Below are positions 1 through 8,351 of a DNA stretch of 64,000 nt, in pieces; within the stretch, counting starts at the first letter, position 1, and every line of letters begins with the position of its first letter. The notes below the pieces were generated by a model. The model was not told the origin of the DNA and searched no databases. It was given only the letters and a program-made list of their open reading frames with translations. The DNA lies in contig CAJTDD010000013.1 of NCBI GenBank assembly GCA_910574885.1, positions 58,500-122,499 of the forward strand, given 5' to 3'. Origin of the DNA: Lachnospiraceae bacterium. Lineage in GTDB: Bacteria > Bacillota > Clostridia > Lachnospirales > Lachnospiraceae. Position numbers and translations under genes: made by a program.

Positions 1-313
1 AATCCGCGCTGTACGCCCCTTCTGCCCTTGCGATTCCATCTGCTTTCTCCATGGCGCGCACGTCTCTCTCCGTAACGCCGTAGGTACAGATTGCCTTGAT
101 GTCCATCAACTCCGCCTCGTCAAAATAAGAATCCCCGCTCAGTCTCATGTCCGGCTCTGAGGCACGGATTCCCGAAAAAAATGCGACTCCAAGAGCAACA
201 ATGAACAGAATCGATAAAAACCTCCCCGGGCTCTTCCGGATTTCCATATAGAAATCTTTCCTGGTTGCCTTCTTTCTCTTTTTCGTCGTCTGATTCGTCC
301 TCTTCATCTGCAT
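1..313 (-). CDS. FtsX/MacB-type ABC permease, N-terminal part (runs off the left edge)
   Basis: Only the first 104 codons are in the window. The start is ATG at 313 or, in frame, at 307. A basic Lys/Arg-rich N-terminus is followed by one hydrophobic segment (about residues 34-50, around FLSILFIVALGVAFFSG) and then the start of an extracytoplasmic domain, the usual layout of FtsX-like permeases of MacB-type transporters. The ATG lies 3 bases after the stop of the upstream ATPase gene, so translation is probably coupled and the two products should form one transporter. The substrate cannot be told. The family call is inferred from topology and gene pairing, as the C-terminal membrane helices are out of view. 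Confidence 0.8.
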   Translation of the reverse strand, partial: MQMKRTNQTTKKRKKATRKDFYMEIRKSPGRFLSILFIVALGVAFFSGIRASEPDMRLSGDSYFDEAELMDIKAICTYGVTERDVRAMEKADGIARAEGAYSAD

Positions 314-316
314 ACC

Positions 317-1021
317 CTACCACTCTATAGTTTCTACCGATACCGGGTACGGATTCCTCAAAATGTCCGCCACCCGTCCGTTCTTGATCTTGATTACACG
401 GTCGGCCATCGGCGCGATCGCCGAATTGTGGGTAATGAGAATGACTGTCATACCCTTGATCCGACACGTATCCTGCAAAAGTTTCAGGATGGATTTTCCC
501 GTGTTATAATCTAACGCTCCTGTCGGCTCGTCGCACAGCAGGATCTTTGGGTTCTTCGCCAACGCCCTTGCAATGGACACCCGCTGCTGTTCCCCGCCGG
601 ATAACTGCGCCGGGAAATTATTGAGACGCGCTCCAAGCCCCACTTCCTCCAACACTTCCCTTGCATCCATGGGGTCTTTGCAGATTTGGAGAGCCAGTTC
701 TACATTCTCCAGTGCAGTCAGGTTCGGAATCAGGTTGTAGAACTGGAATACGAATCCGATATCGTCCCGGCGGTAAGCCGTGAGCTGCTTCTGGGAGTAG
801 GAAGTGATATCTTGCCCGTCCACGATTACCCTTCCCTCTGACGCCGTATCCATGCCGCCCAGAATATTCAAGACCGTCGTCTTTCCTGCACCGCTTGGTC
901 CCACTACCACGGCGAACTCTCCCTGATTGATTTGGAAATCAATCCCGTCCGCCGCCATGATCTCCACCTCGCCCATGCGGTATCTCTTTTTTACATCTTC
1001 TAATGTGACAAACCCGCCCAT
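317..1021 (-). CDS. ABC transporter ATP-binding protein, MacB/LolD type
   Basis: A 234-residue nucleotide-binding subunit that would drive the FtsX-type permease encoded immediately downstream. Visible motifs, in order: Walker [10 protein letters not shown] (about residues 41-49), Q-loop region [17 protein letters not shown], signature [15 protein letters not shown], Walker [13 protein letters not shown], and the H-loop histidine in ILITHN. The TGALD and [12 protein letters not shown] patterns are typical of the MacB/LolD/FtsE group. Members export peptides, lipids or antibiotics, or act in envelope stress; nothing here names a substrate. An extended -10 box on this strand lies about 95 bp upstream of the start. 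Confidence 0.93.
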   Translation of the reverse strand: MGGFVTLEDVKKRYRMGEVEIMAADGIDFQINQGEFAVVVGPSGAGKTTVLNILGGMDTASEGRVIVDGQDITSYSQKQLTAYRRDDIGFVFQFYNLIPNLTALENVELALQICKDPMDAREVLEEVGLGARLNNFPAQLSGGEQQRVSIARALAKNPKILLCDEPTGALDYNTGKSILKLLQDTCRIKGMTVILITHNSAIAPMADRVIKIKNGRVADILRNPYPVSVETIEW

Positions 1022-1113
1022 ATGTTTCCTCCGTGAACACTCATTTAGTTTTCTAACTTCTTTTTGTAAATCTGGCTTTCATTTCCTTCACGAACTTTTT
1101 CTTGTACGTTGCT

Positions 1114-1122
1114 ATTATATCA
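1114..1122 (-). promoter_or_regulatory. Candidate promoter (-10) for the ABC ATPase/permease operon
   Basis: On the minus strand the sequence reads TGATATAAT, a perfect -10 hexamer with an extended TGn motif, placed about 95 bp before the ATPase start. No good -35 box is evident at 17 bp. Inferred from sequence only. Confidence 0.45.
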
Positions 1123-1205
1123 CGTATAATACCAGAAGAGAAATCTAATATTTATAAAACTATTCTAAAAGATATGGTAAAATAGCTGTATAAAGGGAGG
1201 TCCAT

Positions 1206-1709
1206 ATGAATACTGTAAACATAATACCAGCGAAATCTGACTCTGAAATCCACGAAATCGCCAATCTGGCGGAAGAAATCTGGCACCAGCACTTTACTCC
1301 TATCATCGGGGAGGCGCAGGTGAATTACATGGTGGAAAAGTTCCAGTCCTATCCTGCCTTACGGGAACAAATTGGACTGGATGGTTATGAATACTACCAG
1401 TTATTCAGCTCACACACCTTCGCCGGTTACATGGGAATCCATCCGGAGGCAGAGGCGTTGTTTTTAAGCAAGCTCTACATAAAAAAAGAATGCCGCGGCC
1501 AGCATCTTGCGACAGAAGCGCTTCATTTTCTGGTTGATTTGTGTAAAGACCGGGGGCTTAACAAGATATGGCTGACCTGCAATAAGCATAATGAAAATAC
1601 GCTGGCAGTCTATGACCATCTGGGATTTGTAATTACGGACGAGCAGGTAGCAGATATTGGGAATGGGTTTGTGATGGATGATTTTATACTGACTCTTGAG
1701 ATTCGATAG
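1206..1709 (+). CDS. GNAT family N-acetyltransferase
   Basis: A 167-residue soluble protein with the GNAT fold: a central strand LFLSKLYIKKECRGQHLATEA carries the acetyl-CoA pyrophosphate-binding stretch (R/Q-x-x-G/A pattern in CRGQHLATEA), followed by a helix and the C-terminal NKHNENTLAVYDHLGF motif common to the superfamily. GNAT enzymes move an acetyl group from acetyl-CoA to an amine; the acceptor cannot be read from sequence. The start is supported by GGGAGG at 1195-1200, five bases before the ATG. The gene stands alone, divergent from the ABC operon and convergent with the GH20 gene. Confidence 0.88.
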   Translation: MNTVNIIPAKSDSEIHEIANLAEEIWHQHFTPIIGEAQVNYMVEKFQSYPALREQIGLDGYEYYQLFSSHTFAGYMGIHPEAEALFLSKLYIKKECRGQHLATEALHFLVDLCKDRGLNKIWLTCNKHNENTLAVYDHLGFVITDEQVADIGNGFVMDDFILTLEIR

Positions 1710-1774
1710 CAGGGGACTGCCACTGCCGTGAAAATGGGAGAGGAAGATGTCACTTCGTGACCCCATTTTCGCGC

Positions 1775-1800
1775 AGTTCAGCGCCGAAGCGCTGAACTTT
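1775..1800. terminator. Bidirectional hairpin between convergent genes
   Basis: A 10-bp perfect stem (AGTTCAGCGC / GCGCTGAACT) with a CGAA tetraloop, followed by a short T run on the plus strand, sits between the GNAT gene and the GH20 gene. It probably ends transcription from the left, and may serve both directions. Confidence 0.6.
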
Positions 1801-1814
1801 CAAAATAAAATGGA

Positions 1815-3257
1815 TTAGATATCCTCCTGTGCCTTCCTTGCCTCTTCCATGTCCTCTTCCGAGAAATTCCTCCGGAATTCCTCCGCCTGTCTTGCCGCCG
1901 TCTCTTCATCCGGCTCCCATCCGTCCACCTTCATCGCATGAATCCCATTCTTCTCAAACAGGCCGAACGCCCCTTCAAGCCGCTTGCGGAAATCCTCATA
2001 CTCCGGACGTTCCTCGCCGCACCATCCCACTTCCGCCAAAGCCGCGAACCTGGGCCAGCACAGCTCTTCCAGCCGCTCGTCATCCCGGATAAACTCCGTC
2101 CACACCAGACATTCTGCCCCCAGTACAGAATCCCCGCCGCATGCTCCAAGTTTCCCCGGGTCTGCCTTCAAGTCATACATATCCTTCACAGAATGCATAC
2201 CATAGGGATAATCACAGTAACAGTTCTCCACCATGGCAAGAATCGCCGTCCCGCCCTTGTCAAGATGCGCCTGAATCTGATGATCCTTATCCTCTGTCCA
2301 GAGCTGCACCACCACCTCTTTGTCCAGATTCCCGCCATAGACAGCCTCATTCCATACAATGGGAATCCGCCCCTTCGACAACAGATATGAAGCGATGCGG
2401 TTACAGAAGTATCCCTGAAGCTCCTGGGCATTTTTGAGTCCTTCCTCCTCAATGCGCTTCTGGCAGCATGCACACCCATTCCAGCGTTCCTTAGGCGCTT
2501 CGTCGCCTCCGATATGAAAATATTTCCCTGGGAAAATCTCCATCAAATCATCCAGAAGATTCTCTATGAACGTAAAAGTCTCCTCTTTCCCGGCGCAGAA
2601 CAATTCCTTGAATATCCCCGCCCTCGTTTCAACCTCCACCGGTTTTCCAAGGCAGGAAAGCTGTGGATACGCCGCTAAAATCGCCGTCACATGCCCTGGC
2701 ATGTCAACCTCCGGAACGACCTCAATCCCCAGTTTCCCGCAATAGTCCACAATATCCCTGACCTCATCCCGCGTGTAGAAACCACCTGACCTCTGGTCGG
2801 AACGATAATTTCCAAAATGATCCCCCGCCCGCACCGAACTGATTTCGTGGAGCTTGGGATACCGTTTGCTCTCAATCCTCCATCCCTGGTCGTCCGATAT
2901 ATGCCAGTGGAAATGGTTCAGCTTGAACTCTGCAGACATGCGGATCATTTTCTTTAACTCCTCCACAGAAAAATAGTGCCTTGCACAGTCAATCTGGAAG
3001 GAACGGTAGGAATACGCCGGATAGTCTTCAATCTCCATACAGGGCAATTCCTCCCCGTACATCATCCGCAGCTGCCCCAATGTGGTGCGGGCATAGAAAA
3101 GCCCGGCATCCCCGCTGCCCTCCAAAAGAATCTGCTCCGGCGAAATACGGATACGGTATTCTTCCGCTTTCAATCCGGTGCAGATTTCCTCCTTTACCGG
3201 GACATCCTGCCCGGCTAATCCTTCTGTTAACTGCATTTTTCTTGGTTTTGGTATCAT
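1815..3257 (-). CDS. Glycoside hydrolase family 20 beta-N-acetylhexosaminidase, cytoplasmic
   Basis: A 480-residue enzyme expected to remove terminal beta-linked GlcNAc or GalNAc from oligosaccharides. The GH20 catalytic pair is present as FHIGGDEAP (Asp252-Glu253): in this family Asp positions the substrate acetamido group for substrate-assisted catalysis and Glu is the acid/base. Other family blocks are seen: an N-terminal GH20b-like domain (residues 1-80), then SFQIDCARHYFSVEELKK, LNHFHWHISDDQGWRI and VPEVDMPGHV. No signal peptide is visible, so imported oligosaccharides are the likely substrate. It is the last gene of an operon with an AraC regulator and a MATE transporter; the AraC protein may control it. 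Confidence 0.92.
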   Translation of the reverse strand: MIPKPRKMQLTEGLAGQDVPVKEEICTGLKAEEYRIRISPEQILLEGSGDAGLFYARTTLGQLRMMYGEELPCMEIEDYPAYSYRSFQIDCARHYFSVEELKKMIRMSAEFKLNHFHWHISDDQGWRIESKRYPKLHEISSVRAGDHFGNYRSDQRSGGFYTRDEVRDIVDYCGKLGIEVVPEVDMPGHVTAILAAYPQLSCLGKPVEVETRAGIFKELFCAGKEETFTFIENLLDDLMEIFPGKYFHIGGDEAPKERWNGCACCQKRIEEEGLKNAQELQGYFCNRIASYLLSKGRIPIVWNEAVYGGNLDKEVVVQLWTEDKDHQIQAHLDKGGTAILAMVENCYCDYPYGMHSVKDMYDLKADPGKLGACGGDSVLGAECLVWTEFIRDDERLEELCWPRFAALAEVGWCGEERPEYEDFRKRLEGAFGLFEKNGIHAMKVDGWEPDEETAARQAEEFRRNFSEEDMEEARKAQEDI

Positions 3258-3314
3258 ATGTTACCCTCCTCTTCCTATTTTTTTGTATTTCTTATTTGGA
3301 TGAAGTCCGCCATA

Positions 3315-4253
3315 TTACCAGCCTTCTTCCGAGTGAATCCAGTATTTCAATAACTGCTGTTCGTAATTCTCCGGGCGCCTCCGCCATTCGCTGGGCGATA
3401 CGCCTGTGACCTGCTTAAAATTCCGGTTAAATGTTGACAGCGTCGTAAAGCCACATTTTCCCGCAATATCCGTCATGGATTCATCTGTATTTTTCAGATA
3501 ATTACATGCCGTCTGCACCCGCACCAGATTAATGTATTCCAACGGTCCCATATGCATGTATGTGGAAAATACCCTCCGGAAATGCGTCTCGCTGATATGG
3601 CACCATTTTGCCAAATCTTCCACCTTCAAAGGCTCCATATAATGGAGCGTGATGTAATCCAACGCCCGGGAAACAGGTATCGTAATCTTCCCGCTGATTT
3701 CCAGCGGCCCATTCTCATCCGGGTTCTCTCTGGCGATGCTTACCAGGAGCGCCGCCATAAGCCCCTTGGCTTCCTCCAAATAGAATTCCTTCGTATCCCG
3801 CATAATATCAAGGATTCCCCGTATCATCTTTGCAATGCCCGGCGTTTCCTCGATTGCACGGAAGATTGCCTGTGAATTGATTCTGTGGAGCAGGTATTTC
3901 ATCCGTTTCACATTACCGCCTTTCAGGTACAGCTCTTCCAGAATCCCCTCCACATCCACGAACAGATACTCCCATCTGCTGATCGTACCCGGGTCGCTGT
4001 TCGTCGTATGGGGATAATTTCTGGGGATGATCGAAATCTCTCCGCCCGTAAACCGGTAATCCCTCTCCCCTAGAGTCAGCGTCCCTTCGCCCTCGTAGCA
4101 GTAACCGATCTCCATATAATTGTGGAAATGCAGATAATCAATATCCCGGCCATAGGTCTGCACCCATTTCTGCCCCAGCAGTGCAAGGATCGGGCTTCCT
4201 TCCGGCATCTTGTAATATCGGAATTCTATCTTAGGTTTTTTCTTCTTAGACAT
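3315..4253 (-). CDS. AraC family transcriptional regulator with N-terminal cupin
   Basis: A 312-residue regulator. The N-terminal half has a cupin-like sensing domain (LHFHNYMEIGYCYEGEGTL and the later IIPRNYPHTTNS, about residues 40-85). The C-terminal 100 residues carry the two AraC helix-turn-helix units, including WCHISETHFRRVF and the family signature DIAGKCGFTTLSTFNRNFK followed by GVSPSEWRR. The start overlaps the end of the upstream MATE gene by 8 bases, and the GH20 gene follows 57 bases after the stop, so it probably senses a sugar and controls this operon. The ligand is inferred, not shown. Confidence 0.9.
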   Translation of the reverse strand: MSKKKKPKIEFRYYKMPEGSPILALLGQKWVQTYGRDIDYLHFHNYMEIGYCYEGEGTLTLGERDYRFTGGEISIIPRNYPHTTNSDPGTISRWEYLFVDVEGILEELYLKGGNVKRMKYLLHRINSQAIFRAIEETPGIAKMIRGILDIMRDTKEFYLEEAKGLMAALLVSIARENPDENGPLEISGKITIPVSRALDYITLHYMEPLKVEDLAKWCHISETHFRRVFSTYMHMGPLEYINLVRVQTACNYLKNTDESMTDIAGKCGFTTLSTFNRNFKQVTGVSPSEWRRRPENYEQQLLKYWIHSEEGW

Positions 4254-5619
4254 CGCTTTTTATCCTTCCCAAGGCGCTGTTCTCGGCCGCCTTCTTCTCC
4301 CATGTTCCGGAATAATATCTCACTGCCCCCACAAGCGCCGCACATATCCAGGTCAGAGGAGAGACGAACCAAAGCCCCCGGTATCCGAACAGCCTTGGGA
4401 ACAATAACGCGCACCCGATTCTCGTCACGACCTCGCTCACTCCCATGAGTACCGTCACCGATACGTCCCCAGACGCCCGCAGGATATTGTGATAGACTAC
4501 CAGTATCCCCCCGGCGATGAAAAATCCCGTAAATATCCGCATATATTCCACGCCGAACCGGATTGCCTCTGGCGTCTGGGTAAACGCCTCCATAATCGGC
4601 CGGGCGCACACGAACGTCACCGGACAGAAGATACCGTAACATACCCCATTCATCACATACGCGCTGCGGACCCCTTTCCTGACCCGTCCGAAATCACCCG
4701 CGCCCACATTCTGCCCGGTAAATGTCCCAAGGGAACTGCCGATTGCGTCTGCAAGCTGAAACCCCAGCCCCTCTACCTTCATGCAGACCCCGTAGGCAAC
4801 AATCATGGTCGTCCCGTATGTATTGATTACTGCCTGAAGCGTCATGTCTGATATGGAAATAATGCTCATCTGCAGCCCCGTAGGAAGTCCGTAACGCAAT
4901 ACCTGCCCCGCCAGATAAAAATCCAGTTTCCATTCTGTCTTTCTGATCCGCAGAAACGGCAGTATCCTCCATGCATACCACATACAGAGTATCCCGGAGA
5001 TCATCTGTGCAAGTACCGTGGCAAACGCCGCCCCCGCCGTCCCCATGGGAATCCACGCCACGAACACGATGTCCAGAAACACATTCAGCACACTGGATAC
5101 AATCAGGAACAACAGGGGGACTAGGGAATTCCCCAAGGCGCGCAGCACAGACGAGCTGAAATTATACAGCATCGTCCCGCAGCTCCCGGCATAAATGACC
5201 ATAAGGTACGCCCCTGCCGCCGGAAGCAGCGCCTCCGAAGTCCGAAGGATGCGAAGCAGCGGATTCACCGTCAGCATTCCTCCCACCGTAATCAGAGCCG
5301 TCATCCCCGCCGCCACATACGCTCCCGCCACAAAGGTATGGCGTATCTGATCTTCCTGCTGTGCGCCGTAATACTGAGATATTACCACGCTGACTCCCGT
5401 TGTCACTCCCATCATGATTGAAAACAGCATGTACATCGCCGTCCCGGCAATACTGACCGCCGCCAGGGCCTCATCCCCCAGAAACCTTCCTACGATATAA
5501 GTGTCGGCAAAATTATAGATTCTCTGGCATAACATCCCGAACAGTACTGGGAGCGCAAACTTAGCCATCTGGCTCAGTACGGGTCCCCGGGTCATATCCA
5601 TTACTTTTTCGTTATTCAT
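4246..5619 (-). CDS. MATE family efflux transporter
   Basis: About 457 residues with roughly twelve hydrophobic segments, in the two six-helix halves usual for MATE (multidrug and toxic compound extrusion) carriers, which export cations, drugs or metabolites using sodium or proton gradients. Family-like stretches include PVLSQMAKFALPVLFGMLCQRIYNFADTYIVGRFLG near the N-terminus and DAIGSSLGTFTGQNVGAGD. I place the start at 5619 because GGAGAGAAAGAAG precedes it by a good distance; the frame stays open upstream to 5667 without a better site. First gene of the MATE-AraC-GH20 operon. Confidence 0.9.
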   Translation of the reverse strand: MNNEKVMDMTRGPVLSQMAKFALPVLFGMLCQRIYNFADTYIVGRFLGDEALAAVSIAGTAMYMLFSIMMGVTTGVSVVISQYYGAQQEDQIRHTFVAGAYVAAGMTALITVGGMLTVNPLLRILRTSEALLPAAGAYLMVIYAGSCGTMLYNFSSSVLRALGNSLVPLLFLIVSSVLNVFLDIVFVAWIPMGTAGAAFATVLAQMISGILCMWYAWRILPFLRIRKTEWKLDFYLAGQVLRYGLPTGLQMSIISISDMTLQAVINTYGTTMIVAYGVCMKVEGLGFQLADAIGSSLGTFTGQNVGAGDFGRVRKGVRSAYVMNGVCYGIFCPVTFVCARPIMEAFTQTPEAIRFGVEYMRIFTGFFIAGGILVVYHNILRASGDVSVTVLMGVSEVVTRIGCALLFPRLFGYRGLWFVSPLTWICAALVGAVRYYSGTWEKKAAENSALGRIKSDV

Positions 5620-5800
5620 CTTATTCTTCTTTCTCTCCCTTATTGGACAAAATCCACCGCAGGGCATGTATGATATCTTTACTTTACCAATCTATTTCTT
5701 CCCCGTCAACTTATTTTCGTCTATACATCTACCGGCACAACCGAAAATTATTAGGTCGTCTTATGTTTTTCTTAAGAAATTTTATAAACATTTCCAGTTT

Positions 5801-5834
5801 TTGACATACTTGTGTCACAATTGTTTTATATAAT
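5801..5834 (+). promoter_or_regulatory. Candidate promoter with an operator-like palindrome ahead of a non-coding transcript
   Basis: TTGACA at 5801-5806 and a perfect TATAAT at 5829-5834 are visible, but they are 22 bp apart. The intervening DNA holds the 11-bp inverted repeat TTGTGTCACAA (5810-5820), which looks like a regulator site. Weaker -10 alternatives (TTTATA at 5825) would give 18-bp spacing. The odd spacing might suggest an activator that distorts the promoter; this is inference. Confidence 0.4.
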
Positions 5835-5840
5835 GAATTC

Positions 5841-5990
5841 ATCACATGAAAGAAGACGGTAGTCGTACTTCACATTACATATTCAAGTAAGGTATGATTA
5901 CCGGGCTTCGACTAACAATAAGTTAAAATTTAGATAGATTTTTTCATCCCCCTCCAAAAGACCTGTGCATACGCACAGGTCTCCTTTTTA
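5841..5990 (+). ncRNA. Candidate small non-coding RNA, about 150 nt
   Basis: This stretch has no convincing ORF but has a promoter-like region before it and a strong intrinsic terminator at its end. The predicted RNA can fold as a three-way junction: TAGTCG (near 5871) pairs with CGACTA (near 5909), enclosing hairpins TACTT/AAGTA and GGTA-TGAT-TACC. A single-stranded AT-rich linker follows, with a C-rich patch CATCCCCCTCC at 5945-5955 that is complementary to Shine-Dalgarno sequence, and then the terminator. C-rich patches of this kind are known in regulatory RNAs of Firmicutes that block translation. I do not recognise a known family; existence and role are inferred. Confidence 0.45.
5960..5990 (+). 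terminator. Intrinsic terminator of the candidate small RNA
   Basis: A perfect 9-bp GC-rich stem (GACCTGTGC / GCACAGGTC, 5960-5968 with 5973-5981), a four-base ATAC loop, and a T-rich tail CCTTTTTA. One of the clearest terminators in the window. Confidence 0.85.
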
Positions 5991-6060
5991 TTTCCAATAT
6001 AACAGCAAATAAAACTCACAAAAAATTTTAATTTGGGTATTCCCTCACAGCCGGTAGTTG

Positions 6061-6069
6061 TGTTATAAT
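6061..6069 (+). promoter_or_regulatory. Extended -10 promoter of tRNA-Ser
   Basis: TGTTATAAT: a perfect TATAAT at 6064-6069 with an extended TGn, ending 9 bases before the tRNA 5' end. The -35 region is weak, as is common for extended -10 promoters. Confidence 0.6.
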
Positions 6070-6078
6070 GTCAGATAT

Positions 6079-6164
6079 GCAGCGGTGGTCGAGTTGGCTG
6101 ATGGCATCTGCCTCGAAAGCAGAAGAGCCGCAAGGCTCCGGGGGTTCAAATCCCTCCCGCTGCG
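6079..6164 (+). tRNA. tRNA-Ser (anticodon CGA)
   Basis: 86 nt class II tRNA with a long variable arm. The acceptor stem GCAGCGG pairs with CCGCTGC (6157-6163), with discriminator G at 6164. The anticodon loop CTCGAAA between TCTGC and GCAGA gives anticodon CGA, reading UCG. The variable arm GAGCCGCAAGGCTC and the T arm GGGGGTTCAAATCCCTC are intact. CCA is not encoded. It is convergent with gatD, which ends 5 bases further on. Confidence 0.96.
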
Positions 6165-6168
6165 TTTT

Positions 6169-6939
6169 CTAATTTTCGGTCATTATGTTCGCCCTAGCCA
6201 GTTTCTTTTTTAGGAACCTCCGGCAGATATAAGCGTTCGCCAGCCTCTCCAGCCTGTCATCCAATTCCGTAAGCCTGACCGGGCCATATTTTCTCCTGAG
6301 CGCCTTTTCAATCAGCCAGTCGCATATCCGGGAATTTTTCGGAAGAAGGGGCCCGTGGAGGTAGGTTCCAATTACATTTTTATAGACAACCCCCTCGAAA
6401 CCGCTTTTTCCGTCGTTGCCCCCGCCGTACAAGACTCTCCCGAAAGGACGGCAGCCGTTAATATAGGTGCGCCCCCCATGGTTCTCGAATCCTACTACCG
6501 GGATATCGGACAGCTCGCTCCTAAGGATAATATTCCCAATCATCCGCCCCTCCCCCTGCTCTGTGTAGATATCAAGCAGGGAAAGTCCTTCTATTCTTCC
6601 GGCGTCTGTCTGATAATATTTCCCGAGAAGCTGATAACCGCCGCAGACTGCAATCACGACGCCGTTATTTTCTACATAGTCCCGGAACGCCTCACGTATC
6701 CTCTTTAAATTCTGGCAGACAATCATCTGCTCCCTGTCAGAACCTCCTCCTAAGAGTACGATGTCAAGTTTCCCGAAATCTATCGAATCTCCGGTATTGA
6801 ACTCGATGGTCTCCGCCTGGATTCCCCGCCAGAGACACCGTTTCATCATACACGCCACATTTCCCCGGTCTCCGTACAGGTTCAGCAAATCCGGGTAGAG
6901 ATGCCCAATGGTAATCTTCATATCTGATGCCGTCCTCAT
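6169..6939 (-). CDS. gatD: Lipid II isoglutaminyl synthase, glutamine amidotransferase subunit GatD
   Basis: A CobB/CobQ-like class I amidotransferase that takes ammonia from glutamine and passes it to MurT for amidation of the D-Glu of lipid II to D-isoglutamine in the cytoplasm. Family features: ITIGHLYPDLLNLYGDRGN at the N-terminus, LLGGGSDREQ, the nucleophile Cys in IAVCGGYQLLG, and a C-terminal GTYLHGPLLPKN block with the partner His. Start choice: ATG at 6939 forms an ATGA overlap with the murT stop and has GGGAGGG six bases ahead; the frame is open to 6957, and 6921 is a second possible start. Length (about 256 residues) fits the family. Confidence 0.93.
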   Translation of the reverse strand: MRTASDMKITIGHLYPDLLNLYGDRGNVACMMKRCLWRGIQAETIEFNTGDSIDFGKLDIVLLGGGSDREQMIVCQNLKRIREAFRDYVENNGVVIAVCGGYQLLGKYYQTDAGRIEGLSLLDIYTEQGEGRMIGNIILRSELSDIPVVGFENHGGRTYINGCRPFGRVLYGGGNDGKSGFEGVVYKNVIGTYLHGPLLPKNSRICDWLIEKALRRKYGPVRLTELDDRLERLANAYICRRFLKKKLARANIMTEN

Positions 6940-8282
6940 CTGTGTCCCTCCCCGCATATACGCTTCAAAAGATTTCGGGTATCATAAAGAGCTGTGTAAT
7001 TCACAAGAACATACAGGTTCTTGCTCCCCTGCGCTATGTGCCTGTACACAGCTTTCTCCACATCCGGTTCAAGTTCCGCCTGTATCCCTGCGTATTTAAG
7101 CCTAAGCATCAAATCCTGGCAGCGGATTCCGCTGACCGTGACAAAAGTACCTTCCATCCCCGCAATCCGCTCAAAATCTACGTCCCAAAGCCAGGAAATG
7201 TCCGTGCCGTCCTGCTCGTTATCGTTGACCGCCACCACCAGGTCTTTGTGCCGCTCGTCCTGCATCATCACGTCAATGTTCTGGTTGAATCCTGTGGGAT
7301 TCTTTGCTAGATTCAATACAATTCTGATATCGCCCGCCCAAAATTCCTCCATCCGCCCGTTTTCCGGGCAGAAATCAGAGAGGGCTTTCCGGAAATTCCC
7401 TGCCTTTAGCCCTGACGCACGGATTGCGGCGTATGCAGCAAGGATATTATATACGTTATAGAAGCCGCGCTGGGATGAATGAAACCATTTCCCGCCCACC
7501 GTAAAGGAAAGTCCGCCTTCCATCTCTACATTCCTTCCGGCAAAGTCTAGTTTGGGCCTTTCAAATCCGCAGCCCGGACAGCGGTAGTCCCCAAGCTGCC
7601 CGTAATGGTAGAAGCGGTAGGTAAGCCTAGCCCCACAGTATCGGCAGAATCTTCCTTCCCGGATCTCCTGTATCTGTCTGCCTGTATGTACGCATTCGCT
7701 GATTCCATATGTCACGTAATCCCTGCCGCTGTCCAATGCAAGGGAAACAGACAGAGGATCGTCCCCGTTTACGATGAGCTTCATCTGTGGAGCAGATTGT
7801 ATCGCTTTGTTCAGGATATCCATGGTGGCGTCGATTTCCCCATACCGGTCCAACTGATCCCGGAACAGATTGGTGAGTACCATATGGCTTGGTTTGAAAT
7901 GTGTGAATACTTCCCGTGCCGACGCTTCGTCGATCTCGATACAGGCATAATCTGCGTGAAGGCTTCCGTCTGCCGACGCCCCAAGGACGAACGCAGCCGC
8001 AACGCCATTTAACATATTAGATCCTGTCTGGTTGCAGATTACGCCGTACCCCTCTGCCTTTAGCGCGCCGCTAAGCAGGTTGTTCACGGTCGTCTTACCG
8101 TTGGTCCCGCATACGGCAAAAATCCCCTGCCTCACCTGTCCTGCAAGTTCCGAAAGGATCGTGGGGCTGATGAGGAGGGCAATCTTTCCCGCCCATGTGA
8201 CGCCCTGCCTGTGAAAGATACGGACACAGACCTTTTCTGTTATTTTCGCCGCCCAGACGGCAGCCATACTGCGTAGTTTCAT
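6936..8282 (-). CDS. murT: Lipid II isoglutaminyl synthase, Mur-ligase-like subunit MurT
   Basis: A 448-residue Mur-ligase homologue that activates the alpha-carboxylate of lipid II glutamate with ATP for amidation by ammonia from GatD. The ATP-binding P-loop is AVCGTNGKTTVNNLL (about residues 57-71). A Cys4 zinc-ribbon insertion typical of MurT is present as CRYCGARL followed by RCPGCGFERP. The C-terminal part (DUF1727-like) contains LNLAKNPTGFNQNIDVM. It overlaps gatD by four bases, so the complex is co-translated. Amidated stem peptides are needed for efficient cross-linking in many Firmicutes. Confidence 0.94.
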   Translation of the reverse strand: MKLRSMAAVWAAKITEKVCVRIFHRQGVTWAGKIALLISPTILSELAGQVRQGIFAVCGTNGKTTVNNLLSGALKAEGYGVICNQTGSNMLNGVAAAFVLGASADGSLHADYACIEIDEASAREVFTHFKPSHMVLTNLFRDQLDRYGEIDATMDILNKAIQSAPQMKLIVNGDDPLSVSLALDSGRDYVTYGISECVHTGRQIQEIREGRFCRYCGARLTYRFYHYGQLGDYRCPGCGFERPKLDFAGRNVEMEGGLSFTVGGKWFHSSQRGFYNVYNILAAYAAIRASGLKAGNFRKALSDFCPENGRMEEFWAGDIRIVLNLAKNPTGFNQNIDVMMQDERHKDLVVAVNDNEQDGTDISWLWDVDFERIAGMEGTFVTVSGIRCQDLMLRLKYAGIQAELEPDVEKAVYRHIAQGSKNLYVLVNYTALYDTRNLLKRICGEGHR

Positions 8283-8351
8283 ACTCGTTGCGTTTCCTCT
8301 TCCCGTCTTATGTTATCTGATGCCAGCCACATATTCTATTTTAACATGGGT

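Noticed and set aside
120..467. Open frame spanning the ABC ATPase end and permease start on the minus strand
   Set aside because: It crosses the real stop and start in another frame and has no protein-family character.
5846..5890. 14-codon ORF (MKEDGSRTSHYIFK) inside the candidate small RNA
   Set aside because: No ribosome site and only a few bases from the predicted transcription start; a structured RNA explains the region better.
5915..5935. AAGTTAAAAT stretch resembling part of a Cas9 tracrRNA
   Set aside because: No CRISPR repeats or cas genes anywhere in the window, so the likeness is taken as chance in AT-rich DNA.
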